DNA from: Serilophus lunatus
Taxonomy: Eukaryota > Chordata > Aves > Passeriformes > Eurylaimidae
Assembly: GCA_013399895.1 (NCBI GenBank)
Contig: VXBA01003505.1
Location: forward strand, 142,257 to 206,256
Direction: 5' to 3'
Length of the DNA: 64,000 nucleotides
The notes under the pieces were generated by a model that was not told the DNA's origin, searched no databases, and saw only the letters and a program-made list of their open reading frames with translations. The position numbers and the translations under genes are program-made. Of this stretch, positions 26,901-34,560 are shown one piece after another (within the stretch, counting starts at the first letter, position 1; every line of letters starts with the position of its first letter).

Positions 26901-29803
26901 CCTTCAGGCATTTCTTCTCTACTGTGTGGAGGAGTGTTGGGGTGCAGGGGTAGGAACGGCTTTTTTCACATGGGCCAGTCTCCACCTGGTTCCATCCTCC
27001 TTTCAAGGAGTTGTAGAGAGTGAGAAGGTCCCCCGTGAGCCTCCTTTGCTCCAGGCTCAGCCCCCCCAGCTCCCTCAGCCCCTTCCCAGCTCCCTGCCCT
27101 GCCCTGGACACCCTCCAGCCCCTCAGTGTCTCCCAGAACTGGACACGGCCCCGGAGGGTCTCCAGCAGGGCCAGCACAGGGGACGGGCCCTGCCCTGGGC
27201 CTGGGACACACCAGGGCTGGGACAGCCCAGGTGCCCTTGGCCTTCTTGCCCACCTAGGCACCCCTGGGCTCGTGTCCAGCCTCTGTCACCAGCACACCCA
27301 GGGCCTTTCCCAGCTTTCCAGCCCCTCTGCCCCAGCCTGGAGCTGCAGGGGCTTGGTGTGACCCGCGGGCAGGACCCAGCACAGACTGTTGGCCTGAGCC
27401 CATGGATCCAGCCTGTGCAGATCCCTCTGCAGAGCCCTCCTGCCCTCCACAACAGTACGGGTTCGTGGGGTCTTGGTGAGTGCTCGGCTGTGTTCCTGTG
27501 CCCTCTTGCTGCTCTCTAACCCTTTCTGTGCCCCTTGCAGTATGGCTATGCTCCCAAGGGCTCCTCGGTGGTGCTCTACAGCGACAAGAAGTACAGGAAG
27601 TACCAGTTCTTCATTGCCCCTGACTGGCAGGGGGGTATCTATGCCTCCCCCTCTGTAGCAGGCTCCAGGCCTGGGGGAATCATAGCTGCATGCTGGGCAA
27701 CTCTGCTGCACATAGGAGAGTCTGGCTACGTTGAGGCCACGAAGAGGATCATTAAAACAGCCCGTTTCCTCGAGTCAGAGTACGTGCCTCAGTGTTTGGA
27801 TTGTGCTCTTCACCCCTGTGCTGGACTCCTCCCAAGCTGCTCTTGTTTCTTTTTCCCTGGAGGAGCTGTGCTGTGGGACCTGCTGCGTAGGGACCTACTG
27901 GGCAGTTCTGGGAGCAGGTGCTTTGCTAATGCCCAGACAGCTGAGAGGCACAGAGAGGAGTGGTGCAGGCACTTTTATTCAGTGGACTTTCCTTTGAGAA
28001 TTCCTTCTGCCTCAGCCATGGCTGAGGGGAAATCTGGAGGGAAGGCAAAAGAAGGGTTATACTCTCTCTTGTTGGGGTGTTTTTGTGCCTGTGTGAGATA
28101 AGCTGATTTTTCTCTGCTATTCTGTCTTCCCTCTTTCCCATTTTGTCCTGAATTTAGTTAACTTTACAGTATGTAACAACCTGGGTCCTCTCGAAACTCC
28201 CAACGACCTGGGCTAGATGCATGATTTTTGGGTGGGAATGTGCTGTCATACACAGCTTTTCCTTTAAGGCTCCAGCGAGGTGGACAGAATGTCTGAACCC
28301 TGTAACCCTAGTCAGTGATTTCTTTTCTCCTTTTATTCTTCAAGGTTGAGAAAAATTGACAGCATCTTCATTTTTGGGAAGCCAGAGGTGTCTGTCCTCT
28401 CCATTGGCTCAGACACTTTCGACATTTATCGATTATCTAATTTTTTAGCTGCAAAAGGATGGAACTTGAATGTCCTACAGTTCCCACCAAGGTGAGTGTG
28501 TGGAGACCAGAGAGTGATGGATGTGGCCAGGGTATGCAAGATGGGCACCTTGAGGCCATGTATCTCTTGTGATTTGCTGGGTGGTGTTGTCCATATCTGG
28601 TAAATTGTATGTAGACTTCTCCTCTGCTGAGAAAGAATTATTTCTGTAATTACTGATATGCAGCAGTGAGAATAAAGCAATAGTAATTTTAATGAGCCTG
28701 GCAGAGGATATATCTGAGGCGCCCTTTCTATTTACCTCTAATTCAAGCAGAAAAATATAAATAGCCAAGGCTTCATCTCATGTTAGCTAACTGAGGGTTT
28801 GTAGATTGATTAACTTATTTTTAGTATCTCCCTGCTGCCCATTGAAAATGAAGGCAATTGAAAGAACAGCAAAGGGTTGATCGCTTTCAGTGATGTAAAA
28901 TGAATGTTTGTCAGAGGCTTTCCTTAAAAGGGTGATTGTTTTTTTGTGAATAAAGGAGGCCAGTGCTCTCAGATGCCTCTGCACTGAAAAGATTTTTGAC
29001 TGGCCAGACAAAGCAAAGTCTAGAGAGCCTGAGGGGATAGTTGAGGGGCACATAGCCCTGTTCCTTCTGTGAATGCAAACTTCCACTCTGTGGCTGGTGA
29101 TGGCTTGGAAGCTGCAGAGGAGGAAGAGAGAAATGATGGCAAGGATCACATGCTTGCAGGCAGCTGCATTTTTCTCAGCAGAGGTACCTGGAATGAGGTG
29201 AAAAACTGACCTGTAACGCAATGGCAAAGTCAGAAAGGAAGGGAGGAGGAGGTGACATCTTGCAAAAGAAGAGCTGAACTCTCCAAGCTTAGTTCTAGCA
29301 AGTATTTTTCAGGGATTACCCTTAGTGGGAATACTATTTTAAGGAGATAGACAGTTATTACCGGCCACAGAAGGACCAGATTCCTGTTGGTTGCTCAGAA
29401 AATGTGGAGCTGTATGTATTGGAGGTGGTTAATCTCTCCCTTTGCCCTGCCTGCCCAGCATCCATCTCTGCATTACTCAGCTGCACACAAAGCCTGGCGT
29501 TGCTGAGGAGTTCCTGAAGGATGTCAAAGACAGCATTGGGGACATCATGAAGGACCTCAATGCCAAGACCACAGGCATGGTGAGGAGGCCAGCATGCAGT
29601 GAGGGGATGTTTGGGGGACAATGTGTTTTGTCCTGTGTAACAACCTGCTCTTCTCTGCTTAGGGAGCTATCTATGGAATGGCCCAGTCCGTCCCAGACAG
29701 GAGCTTGGTAGCAGAGATTTCCCAGGCGTACTTGGATGGTCTCTACAGCACGGATGTTCCTTGCAGCGAAAAGCACATGAACGGCTCTCCTGGCCACCAC
29801 TGA
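2929..29803 (+). CDS. SGPL1: sphingosine-1-phosphate lyase 1, 14 coding exons
   Basis: PLP-dependent ER membrane enzyme that irreversibly cleaves sphingosine 1-phosphate into phosphoethanolamine and hexadecenal, the exit step of sphingolipid catabolism. Coding segments join as 2929-2931, 11174-11339, 13008-13075, 14811-14958, 16313-16392, 17604-17732, 24296-24384, 25274-25379, 25825-25923, 26683-26832, 27541-27779, 28345-28491, 29459-29579 and 29663-29803. They sum to 1686 nt, giving 561 residues plus stop, with every junction in phase and bounded by GT and AG. Seen in the protein: a hydrophobic anchor at about residues 33-52, the TSGGTES phosphate-binding loop (200-206), the ring-stacking His235 in SAHAAF, Asp308 in HVDACLGG, and the Schiff-base Lys346 in SADTHK. 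These sit seven residues below the human numbering (human protein 568 residues, Lys353), and the difference lies at the N terminus. The start is the ATG that ends exon 1. Identification is very secure; only the exact N terminus depends on exon 1. Confidence 0.97.
4405..5040 (+). mobile_element. CR1 LINE 3' end, long copy
   Basis: From the GAGCTGGGGGTGCTGGTGAC block of ORF2 through GGGATTGTTCAACCTGGAGA, ACAAGGGGGAATGGCTTCAA, GTGCCCAGAGAAGCTGTGG and CCCTTCCAACCCAAACC to a GTGATTCTAC tail. A partly open ORF2 C-terminal frame survives (GELGLFNLEKGRLWGDLSVA). Sense to SGPL1. Confidence 0.95.
7110..7337 (+). mobile_element. CR1 LINE 3' end
   Basis: Runs from AGAGGGTTAGATGGGATAT through GGTGCCCAGAGAAGCTGTGG to GGCCATTCTATGATCTTAG, retaining the terminal ATTCTATGAT tail typical of CR1. 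In SGPL1 intron 1, sense orientation. Confidence 0.95.
8408..8695 (-). mobile_element. CR1 LINE 3' end, antisense in SGPL1 intron 1
   Basis: Reverse-complement landmarks: GGTTTGGGTTGGAAGATCAT, GCAGGGACACCTCCCACTG, GGGGCAGCCACAGCTTCTC, CCCCTTGTCCTGTCACC, ending near a CATATAAAAAATCTCTC block. Confidence 0.95.
11174..11339 (+). CDS. SGPL1: SGPL1 exon 2 (residues 2-56)
   Basis: Begins after a pyrimidine-rich tract ending in CACAG and ends one base into codon 57 before GTAAGTG. It encodes the lumenal N terminus, the conserved EPWQLI motif and the single transmembrane anchor. Met13 in this exon is a possible fallback start. Confidence 0.93.
11340..13007 (+). other. SGPL1 intron 2
   Basis: Standard GT-AG intron with no recognisable repeat or gene inside. 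Confidence 0.85.
13008..13075 (+). CDS. SGPL1: SGPL1 exon 3 (residues 57-79)
   Basis: Acceptor CTTTCAG, donor GTAAGT. A basic cytosolic linker after the membrane anchor, with RKMPFVGAI matching the RKMPIIG region of the human enzyme. The 68-nt length completes the codon split by exon 2. Confidence 0.93.
13076..14810 (+). other. SGPL1 intron 3
   Basis: Standard GT-AG intron. AT-rich first half; no CR1 landmark or extra exon recognised. Confidence 0.85.
14811..14958 (+). CDS. SGPL1: SGPL1 exon 4 (residues 80-128)
   Basis: Acceptor TTCTCTTTAG, donor GTGAGG. It encodes SFLKDEKDYIKALPERGLS and VLEKMKEYSS, highly similar to the human segment before the catalytic domain. Ends one base into codon 129. 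Confidence 0.95.
14959..16312 (+). other. SGPL1 intron 4
   Basis: Standard GT-AG intron. No repeat or additional exon recognised. Confidence 0.85.
16313..16392 (+). CDS. SGPL1: SGPL1 exon 5 (residues 129-155)
   Basis: Acceptor TCTTTCAG, donor GTAAAG. It encodes RWQDGKVSGTVYSGEEKLT, the start of the aspartate-aminotransferase-fold domain; the SG-VYSGEEKLT motif is diagnostic of S1P lyase. Confidence 0.96.
16393..17603 (+). other. SGPL1 intron 5
   Basis: Standard GT-AG intron ending in a weaker acceptor (TTCTGAAG). Nothing else recognised. Confidence 0.85.
17604..17732 (+). CDS. SGPL1: SGPL1 exon 6 (residues 156-198)
   Basis: Acceptor TTCTGAAG, donor GTAAGT; 129 nt in phase 0. It encodes FAWSNPLHPDIFPGLRKMEAE and the LFNGGPNSCG motif, which is near invariant in the family and contributes to the active-site cleft. 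Confidence 0.97.
17733..24295 (+). other. SGPL1 intron 6
   Basis: Second largest intron (about 6.6 kb). No CR1 3' landmark was found in it, in contrast to intron 1 of similar size. It contains a short CTGG tetramer run near 18140-18160. No extra exon recognised. Confidence 0.85.
24296..24384 (+). CDS. SGPL1: SGPL1 exon 7 (residues 199-227)
   Basis: Acceptor CATGACAG, donor GTGAGC. It encodes TSGGTESILMACKAYRDLA, the loop that holds the PLP phosphate. It lies behind the longest internal intron after intron 1 and ends two bases into codon 228. Confidence 0.97.
24385..25273 (+). other. SGPL1 intron 7
   Basis: GT-AG intron with an 11-G homopolymer at 24584-24594 and an A-rich run near 24900. 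No exon recognised. Confidence 0.85.
25274..25379 (+). CDS. SGPL1: SGPL1 exon 8 (residues 228-263)
   Basis: Acceptor CTTTTCCAG, donor GTACTG. It encodes SAHAAFDKAAHYFGMK, containing His235, which by family knowledge stacks on the pyridine ring of PLP. Confidence 0.97.
25380..25824 (+). other. SGPL1 intron 8
   Basis: Short GT-AG intron; nothing further recognised. Confidence 0.85.
25825..25923 (+). CDS. SGPL1: SGPL1 exon 9 (residues 264-296)
   Basis: Acceptor ATCTTCAG, donor GTAGGA; 99 nt, phase 0. It encodes AMRRAISRNTAMLVCSAPQ and FPHGIMDPIEEVAE, close to the human sequence. Confidence 0.97.
25924..26682 (+). other. SGPL1 intron 9
   Basis: GT-AG intron. A long antisense open frame spans its second half, but no family or splice logic supports it as a gene. 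Confidence 0.8.
26683..26832 (+). CDS. SGPL1: SGPL1 exon 10 (residues 297-346, PLP lysine)
   Basis: Acceptor GCACAG, donor GTAAGA; 150 nt, phase 0. It carries HVDACLGGF with Asp308 (salt bridge to the PLP nitrogen) and ends exactly on Lys346 of SADTHK, the Schiff-base lysine. Confidence 0.98.
26950..27456 (-). mobile_element. CR1 LINE ORF2 fragment filling SGPL1 intron 10
   Basis: The minus-strand translation contains LRELGGLSLEQRRLTGDLLT and LYNSLKGG, and further upstream VVEGRRALQRDLHRLDPWAQ, both CR1 ORF2 C-terminal blocks, with an internal loss between them. The copy is very GC-rich and occupies most of the 708-bp intron between the PLP-lysine exon and exon 11. Confidence 0.88.
27541..27779 (+). 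CDS. SGPL1: SGPL1 exon 11 (residues 347-425)
   Basis: Acceptor CCCTTGCAG, donor GTACGT. The largest exon. It starts with YGYAPKGSSVVLYSDKKYR and includes DWQGGIYASPSVAGSRPGG, the conserved loop following the PLP lysine. Ends two bases into codon 426. Confidence 0.98.
27780..28344 (+). other. SGPL1 intron 11
   Basis: GT-AG intron, no repeat recognised. Confidence 0.85.
28345..28491 (+). CDS. SGPL1: SGPL1 exon 12 (residues 426-474)
   Basis: Acceptor ATTCTTCAAG, donor GTGAGT. It encodes the start of the C-terminal domain, with SDTFDIYRLSNFLAAKGWN and QFPP. Phase agrees on both sides. Confidence 0.96.
28492..29458 (+). other. SGPL1 intron 12
   Basis: GT-AG intron, no repeat recognised. Confidence 0.85.
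29459..29579 (+). CDS. SGPL1: SGPL1 exon 13 (residues 475-515)
   Basis: Acceptor CTGCCCAG, donor GTGAGG. It encodes SIHLCITQLHTKPGVAEEF and the LNAKTTGM motif, equal to the human PKAKTTGM region. It is followed by a very short intron. Confidence 0.96.
29663..29803 (+). CDS. SGPL1: SGPL1 exon 14, terminal coding exon (516-561)
   Basis: Acceptor TCTGCTTAG. It encodes GAIYGMAQSVPDRSLVAE, LDGLYSTDV and a C-terminal MNGSPGHH before TGA. The human tail also ends in MNGSP plus three residues, which supports this stop. Confidence 0.96.
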   Translation, partial: GAIYGMAQSVPDRSLVAEISQAYLDGLYSTDVPCSEKHMNGSPGHH

Positions 29804-30216
29804 CTGTAGTGCAGCCATGGGTGCCTTGCCAGCTGGCACTGGGGTGGTTCAAAAGGTTTCCTAGGGAAGAGATTGCAGTAAGCCTTTGTTCCTACAATTG
29901 CAGGTCTGAGCGTGGCTTGATCTGGGAAAATTCCTTCCCTGTCTTAGTCTGTTCTGAAATCCACATTTTTTTCATGCCCAACTTCATTTTTAGGACTTTT
30001 CCTCCCCTCCCCCTGCCTGTTTTCATCATGGCTGTTGATGGTGAATCGAATGTCCATTCCACAACTCCAAATTCCTCAGGTACTCTGCGTGTCACTTCAT
30101 TCCTGGCTGTTTCTCCTCCTCAGACCTGGCATTCAGCCAGCATCCAGCCAAGTGTTAGATTTCAGTTCTCATGTTGTGTTCCAGAACTTCGATCTTCCCA
30201 GAAGTTACAGGTAGAA

Positions 30217-30222
30217 AATAAA
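30217..30222 (+). terminator. candidate polyadenylation signal AATAAA (SGPL1 proximal)
   Basis: First AATAAA on the + strand after the SGPL1 stop, about 414 nt downstream, followed by a T- and GT-rich stretch. It could give a short 3' UTR isoform. Confidence 0.45.
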
Positions 30223-30956
30223 TTGAAAATGTTGTTTTCTTTTTGAGTATTCCTCTAAGCTACTGCATTTAGCAGACTGTGCTGGGAGCCTTATATCTCT
30301 GTAATGCAGAGCTGACAAATTGTCAAAGGGAAGATGGTCACAGACTCCTTTTGAAATCCCCTCTGGAGATCTCAGCGAGACTGCAATCAATATCTGCTGA
30401 GGGGGAGACAAAAACAACACAAAATCCTTTTCTGGAATCTCTTGAATAGCAGCAGAAATAGAAACCAAGCGGGTGGTGTAGGGAGAGGAACTGGATGGTA
30501 CTGAAAATCCCGGACACATCGCAGCTGTTTTGCTTCCCTGCCTCTTCTAGAAGACATGCATTTACCACCTGGAGTGCTGTTTTACCTTGCACAATTCTGG
30601 AGGGAGGTGCAAAACCAATTTCCCTGTTCATAACTTGAAGGTTTTCCACTGTCCCCTCATGATGCTGTGGTAGAGCCAGCCAGGCCCTGGATGTCACGTG
30701 TGAGCGGACGGCGCCAAAGCTGACAGATTTTTTTTTTTTACCACAACCTTTTAATATCAAAAAGATGACTTTTTGTAATAGCAGTAGTCTCAGCTCTTTG
30801 CACTGATTCTTTTAAGGCACATTCTCAAAAGGGCATTCACCATTGTGCCTTGATGCTTCTCTGGCTTTTTTTTTGTGGGATGCCAGGGAGGGCTGGAGGG
30901 TTCAGCTGTGGACCGTGGCCTTGGCTGCGGTCATCTCTTTATGGTACTATGCTGAA

Positions 30957-30962
30957 AATAAA
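30957..30962 (+). terminator. candidate polyadenylation signal AATAAA (SGPL1)
   Basis: Second AATAAA in sense orientation, about 1.15 kb after the SGPL1 stop. A more distal ATTAAA at 32694-32699 is another option, since mammalian SGPL1 has a long 3' UTR. Confidence 0.4.
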
Positions 30963-33440
30963 CCTCAAAGGCAGGCTGGCCTCAGAGGAAGGACCCTTGC
31001 CTGTAAGATAGGATAGTAGTTGTATTGAGCCAAGTCCCTTCACAGTATTGCAAAGACACTGGGAGAGTTCTGAGGTAGAGCAAAGGATACAGCAAGTCAG
31101 AGGTATTCGAGCCTTGGCCACATGGCTCAGCCTTCCTTTTTTTCTCTGCTCTTACAGTGAGAGGCTTTTCTCAGCACAGCTTGTGAGGCAGTTTATGGCC
31201 TCAAGGACAAGCCAGAATCTCCTAAGTTACTAAATATCAGCAGAGTTCCTCCTGCAGGGCTTTCCCATCTTTGCTCTCAGCTTGTTTGCATGGAACAGAG
31301 GGTTTTCCAGGCAGAATTCCACACACGAGTGAAGATTTGGTGCCACATCTGCACAGCTTCAGTACAGGATATCTGAAGGCATCTCTCTGCTACAGTGGGC
31401 CTATTACCCAAGGCTGGCCTTTGCTGAAGCACACACTTCCACAGTAATTTTATGGAATGAGAAGGTCACTTACCAGCCACTGCACAAACCAGTGCAGCCC
31501 TGGGCCCAGCCACTGTGGGAAGGATACTGGCTTTCCAAAGCCTTATTCTCAGTGCTAGGAGACAGTAGTATTTTGGCCATCTGCCCTGAAATCGATGACT
31601 TTATGGATGTTCCTAGGCCCACTGAATTGCCTGAGAGTCTCTTGACGGGGTTGTCAGCTCTGGCAGTTTGTACTGGACCTATTTGTTCTGTCAAGGCCTT
31701 GCCAAATGTGACCATTTACTGCACCTCTGAGCTTGCAGGACTTTGGAGACAGTCTTAAGTGTCTGGCTACTGTGATGGTTCTCTTTGGAACCAAGATTTA
31801 AAAAAAAAAAACAAACAAAAAAGGGAGGTACTCTTGTTGTTTCTGCTTTAAAAGAAAGAAGGGATGGATTGGGGTGGGCTGAAGGAGACAGAATCTCCCT
31901 TCTCTTTCTTCCCTGGTTGCATTTTCCTCCCAGGAAGTAGATGGATCTAACAGACCAGTGCTCCATTTCACATTTTTGGATATATTTGAAGATGTTCTTT
32001 GTAAGTCAATGTATTCTATTCTGGGCTTTGCTTATTAATAATATTTGTGGGTTTAATTGTTTTATGTGTATTTGTTCTATACTGTAAATGTAATCCTGTG
32101 GTCAGGAACAGGCCACTGTAATTTACTGGTGTGTACTCTTTATTCATCCTGGTCAACTCACATGTAATCTTCATCTCCTTTATCATGCCAAATGGCCTAA
32201 GAAAAAAGGATTAACAGGCTCTGAGATTGCTTAAAACACACAAAAAAAGAATTGGATGACCTGGATTATGATGTGAAACTGGATGGTACTTTAGACCTGG
32301 AGGGATCTCTATGACTTTTAATTCCTGCGAGATTTCCAGCTGTCATGTTTTCCAAGCAGGACGATATAAATCTGTTGCTTGTACAAAGCACTCCCAAGGG
32401 ATTTGCCTGCTTTTAGGTACTAGACTGAAGAATATCCAATGGGATGGACCAAGAAGAGATGTGTGTCTTCATGACATGGATTTCACCTGCACTTTTCTGA
32501 TGACCTGGGGGAGAGGGGAGTGGAAGGATTGCGTACAACACGATAATAGCCTGCCCAAGAAATGCACGTGGACTTTCTAACGAACAAACAGGATGAATTC
32601 ATCTGATGGCAGTATTTCTGTATTCTCTGACTTGCCACTGTAAAACTGGAGACTGAAATAGCTGAAGAGATGGTAAAAATGGGCCTAGTTTGTATTAAAA
32701 TAGTGCATTTAGCTATCCAGGCTCCTTGAGCTCTTATTTTTCTGTTTGAATGTTCATTTCAATGAATGGGGACCTGTAGTTCCTGGTCTTTGCTCATGCA
32801 CAGCCTGGTCTGTGGCAGGGAGGATGTTTATGAATCTTACTCTGCCTGTGGGGCTGCTCTGTCATTCTGTGGAGATAAAGGTGGTGTCTGTGGCTGCGTC
32901 TTGTGTGTGATGTTCAAAGATGCTGAAAGCTCACATTTAAGAACTACGGATTTTCTAATGCTTTGTAGAACTTTAAAGGGCTAAAAGAAGAGAAAGACAG
33001 ACCTGAACTGGGTGTTTGTAGTGGTTTTTCTCCCAGACTGTTGTGCTGAAAGCAGCTACTGTTGGTTTCACATCAGGTTGTTCATTGTAAGACATGAAGA
33101 TCTCGTACCACCAAATCCACCCACAACCTCTTTTCGGGAAGCGTTCCACCAGCCCCTGGCCTGGTGCTGTGCTGCCTTTGTGCCTTTTGGTTGTACTTTC
33201 CTTGTGTTTGTGCCTTGGCTATGGCACACCTGTGATTCCACACCAGTTCTTACCTGCTCTGGCTTTGATAATCTTTTTCAGACCCTGACAACTTTGAGAC
33301 CAAGGCACGTGACATTTCTCTGTGAAGTTTTTCTATGGCAGAAGCACCTTCTTTAGAGCAGTACCTGCCTTGGGAAGACCTGTTGGTGTAATTTGATCAG
33401 TGAGGTGTCTTTCCAGACTGACATCAGGTTATCCAAGATG

Positions 33441-33446
33441 TTTATT
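33441..33446 (-). terminator. candidate polyadenylation signal AATAAA (PCBD1)
   Basis: On the minus strand a run reading TTTACAATAAACATC lies about 1 kb beyond the PCBD1 stop and is the first AATAAA in that direction. If used, the 3' UTR would contain an antisense CR1 copy. Confidence 0.45.
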
Positions 33447-33698
33447 GTAAACATTATCACTTGGTATCCTACTAAAGGCCGGTTCCAGTCGGGGTGAGAC
33501 CCTGCTTGTAATACTGCTAGAGAGGGGTTACAGGAACGACAAATTGCACATCACGTTGCTGGTTTGTTACAGAGACACCACAGGGTTCACAGAACAAGTT
33601 CCAAGCACAAAGCATAGTCTAGAAGCAACAACACAGGGGCCTGAGTCAGGCTCTGGAAGCATTTACTGGTGCAGTTATGTAACATGACTGGAAAGATA

Positions 33699-34183
33699 TG
33701 GGCCTGTTGGAGGAAGTCCAGAGGATGCCACCAAGTTAATTGGGAGGGATGGAGCACCTCTCCTGTGAGGAAAGGCTGGGGGAGTTGGGATTGTTCAGCC
33801 TGGAGGAGACAAGGCTTTGGGTGACTTAATTGCAGCCTTCCACTGCCTGAAGGGGCCGACAAGAAACGGAGAGAAGACAAGAAATGGAGAGAGTCTTTTT
33901 ACAAGAGCATGTAGTGACAGGACAAGGGGGAATGGCTCCAAACTGACAGAGTAGGTTTGGTTTGAATATTAGGAAAAAATTCTTGGCTGTGAGGGTGGTG
34001 AGGCCCTGGCACAGGTTACTCGGAGAAGCTGTGGCTGCCCCATCCATGGAAGTTCAAGGCCAGATTGGACCGGGCTTGGAGCAACCTGGGATAGTGGAAG
34101 GTGTCCCTGCCCAGGGCAGGGGGTTGGAACTGGAAGATCTTTAAGGTCCCTTCCAACCCAAACCACTCTGTGATTCTGTGATA
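33699..34183 (+). mobile_element. CR1 LINE 3' end between the two gene ends
   Basis: From TTGGAGGAAGTCCAGAGGAT through CACCTCTCCTGTGAGGAAAG, TTGTTCAGCCTGGAGGAGAC and GAAGCTGTGGCTGCCCC to AACCACTCTGTGATTCTGTG. It lies about 280 bp beyond the PCBD1 stop and antisense to PCBD1. An 18-bp unit is duplicated in tandem at 33858-33893. Confidence 0.95.
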
Positions 34184-34461
34184 TGACTGACTCGTGGTAA
34201 AAGGCTCAGCACTTGGCACGCAGGGAGCAAGTGTGGCTAAGGAAGGGTTTAAGAACAAAACTTGTAAGATCAGAGATGGATGTGTACCCCCTGAGCAGTG
34301 CTTCCATCCATGAGAGCTGTGGCAGGGAGGTCAGCAAGGTGTCAGGCAGTCTGGATCCAGGATCTAGGCTGGAGGTGGGAGAAGGCTCCGGGTGCAGCTG
34401 TCCAGGCAAGACTTGGGTTGTGGCAGTGGCACCGTGGATTTTTGGCTTCATGTGTCCCTGG

Positions 34462-34560
34462 TCAGGAGAGGGATGCTGCAACCTGCTCGATGAAACTGGC
34501 CAGGTTGATGTCCCGCTCCGACAGGCCTCCGCACTCGTGGGTGCTCAGGGTGATGTGAAC
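34462..34560 (-). CDS. PCBD1: PCBD1 exon 4, terminal coding exon (73-104)
   Basis: Acceptor TGTTTAG. It encodes VHITLSTHECGGLSERD, then INLASFIEQVAASLS and TGA. It carries the third catalytic His and Asp88 and the C-terminal helix that mediates tetramer or HNF1 contact. Confidence 0.98.
   Translation of the reverse strand, partial: VHITLSTHECGGLSERDINLASFIEQVAASLS

Larger units (their letters stand above)
29804..33440 (+). other. SGPL1 3' UTR and inter-gene space
   Basis: No further exon is recognisable. The sequence is unique-looking, with T-rich stretches and an A-rich run at 31800-31822. It should contain the SGPL1 3' UTR; its end is not fixed, because candidate signals occur at several places. 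Confidence 0.6.

Noticed and set aside
26689..27519. 276-codon forward open frame
   Set aside because: Its first part is SGPL1 exon 10; the rest is read-through into intron 10 and the antisense CR1.
27535..28101. 188-codon forward frame
   Set aside because: SGPL1 exon 11 followed by read-through into intron 11; the conserved join is at 27779 to 28345.
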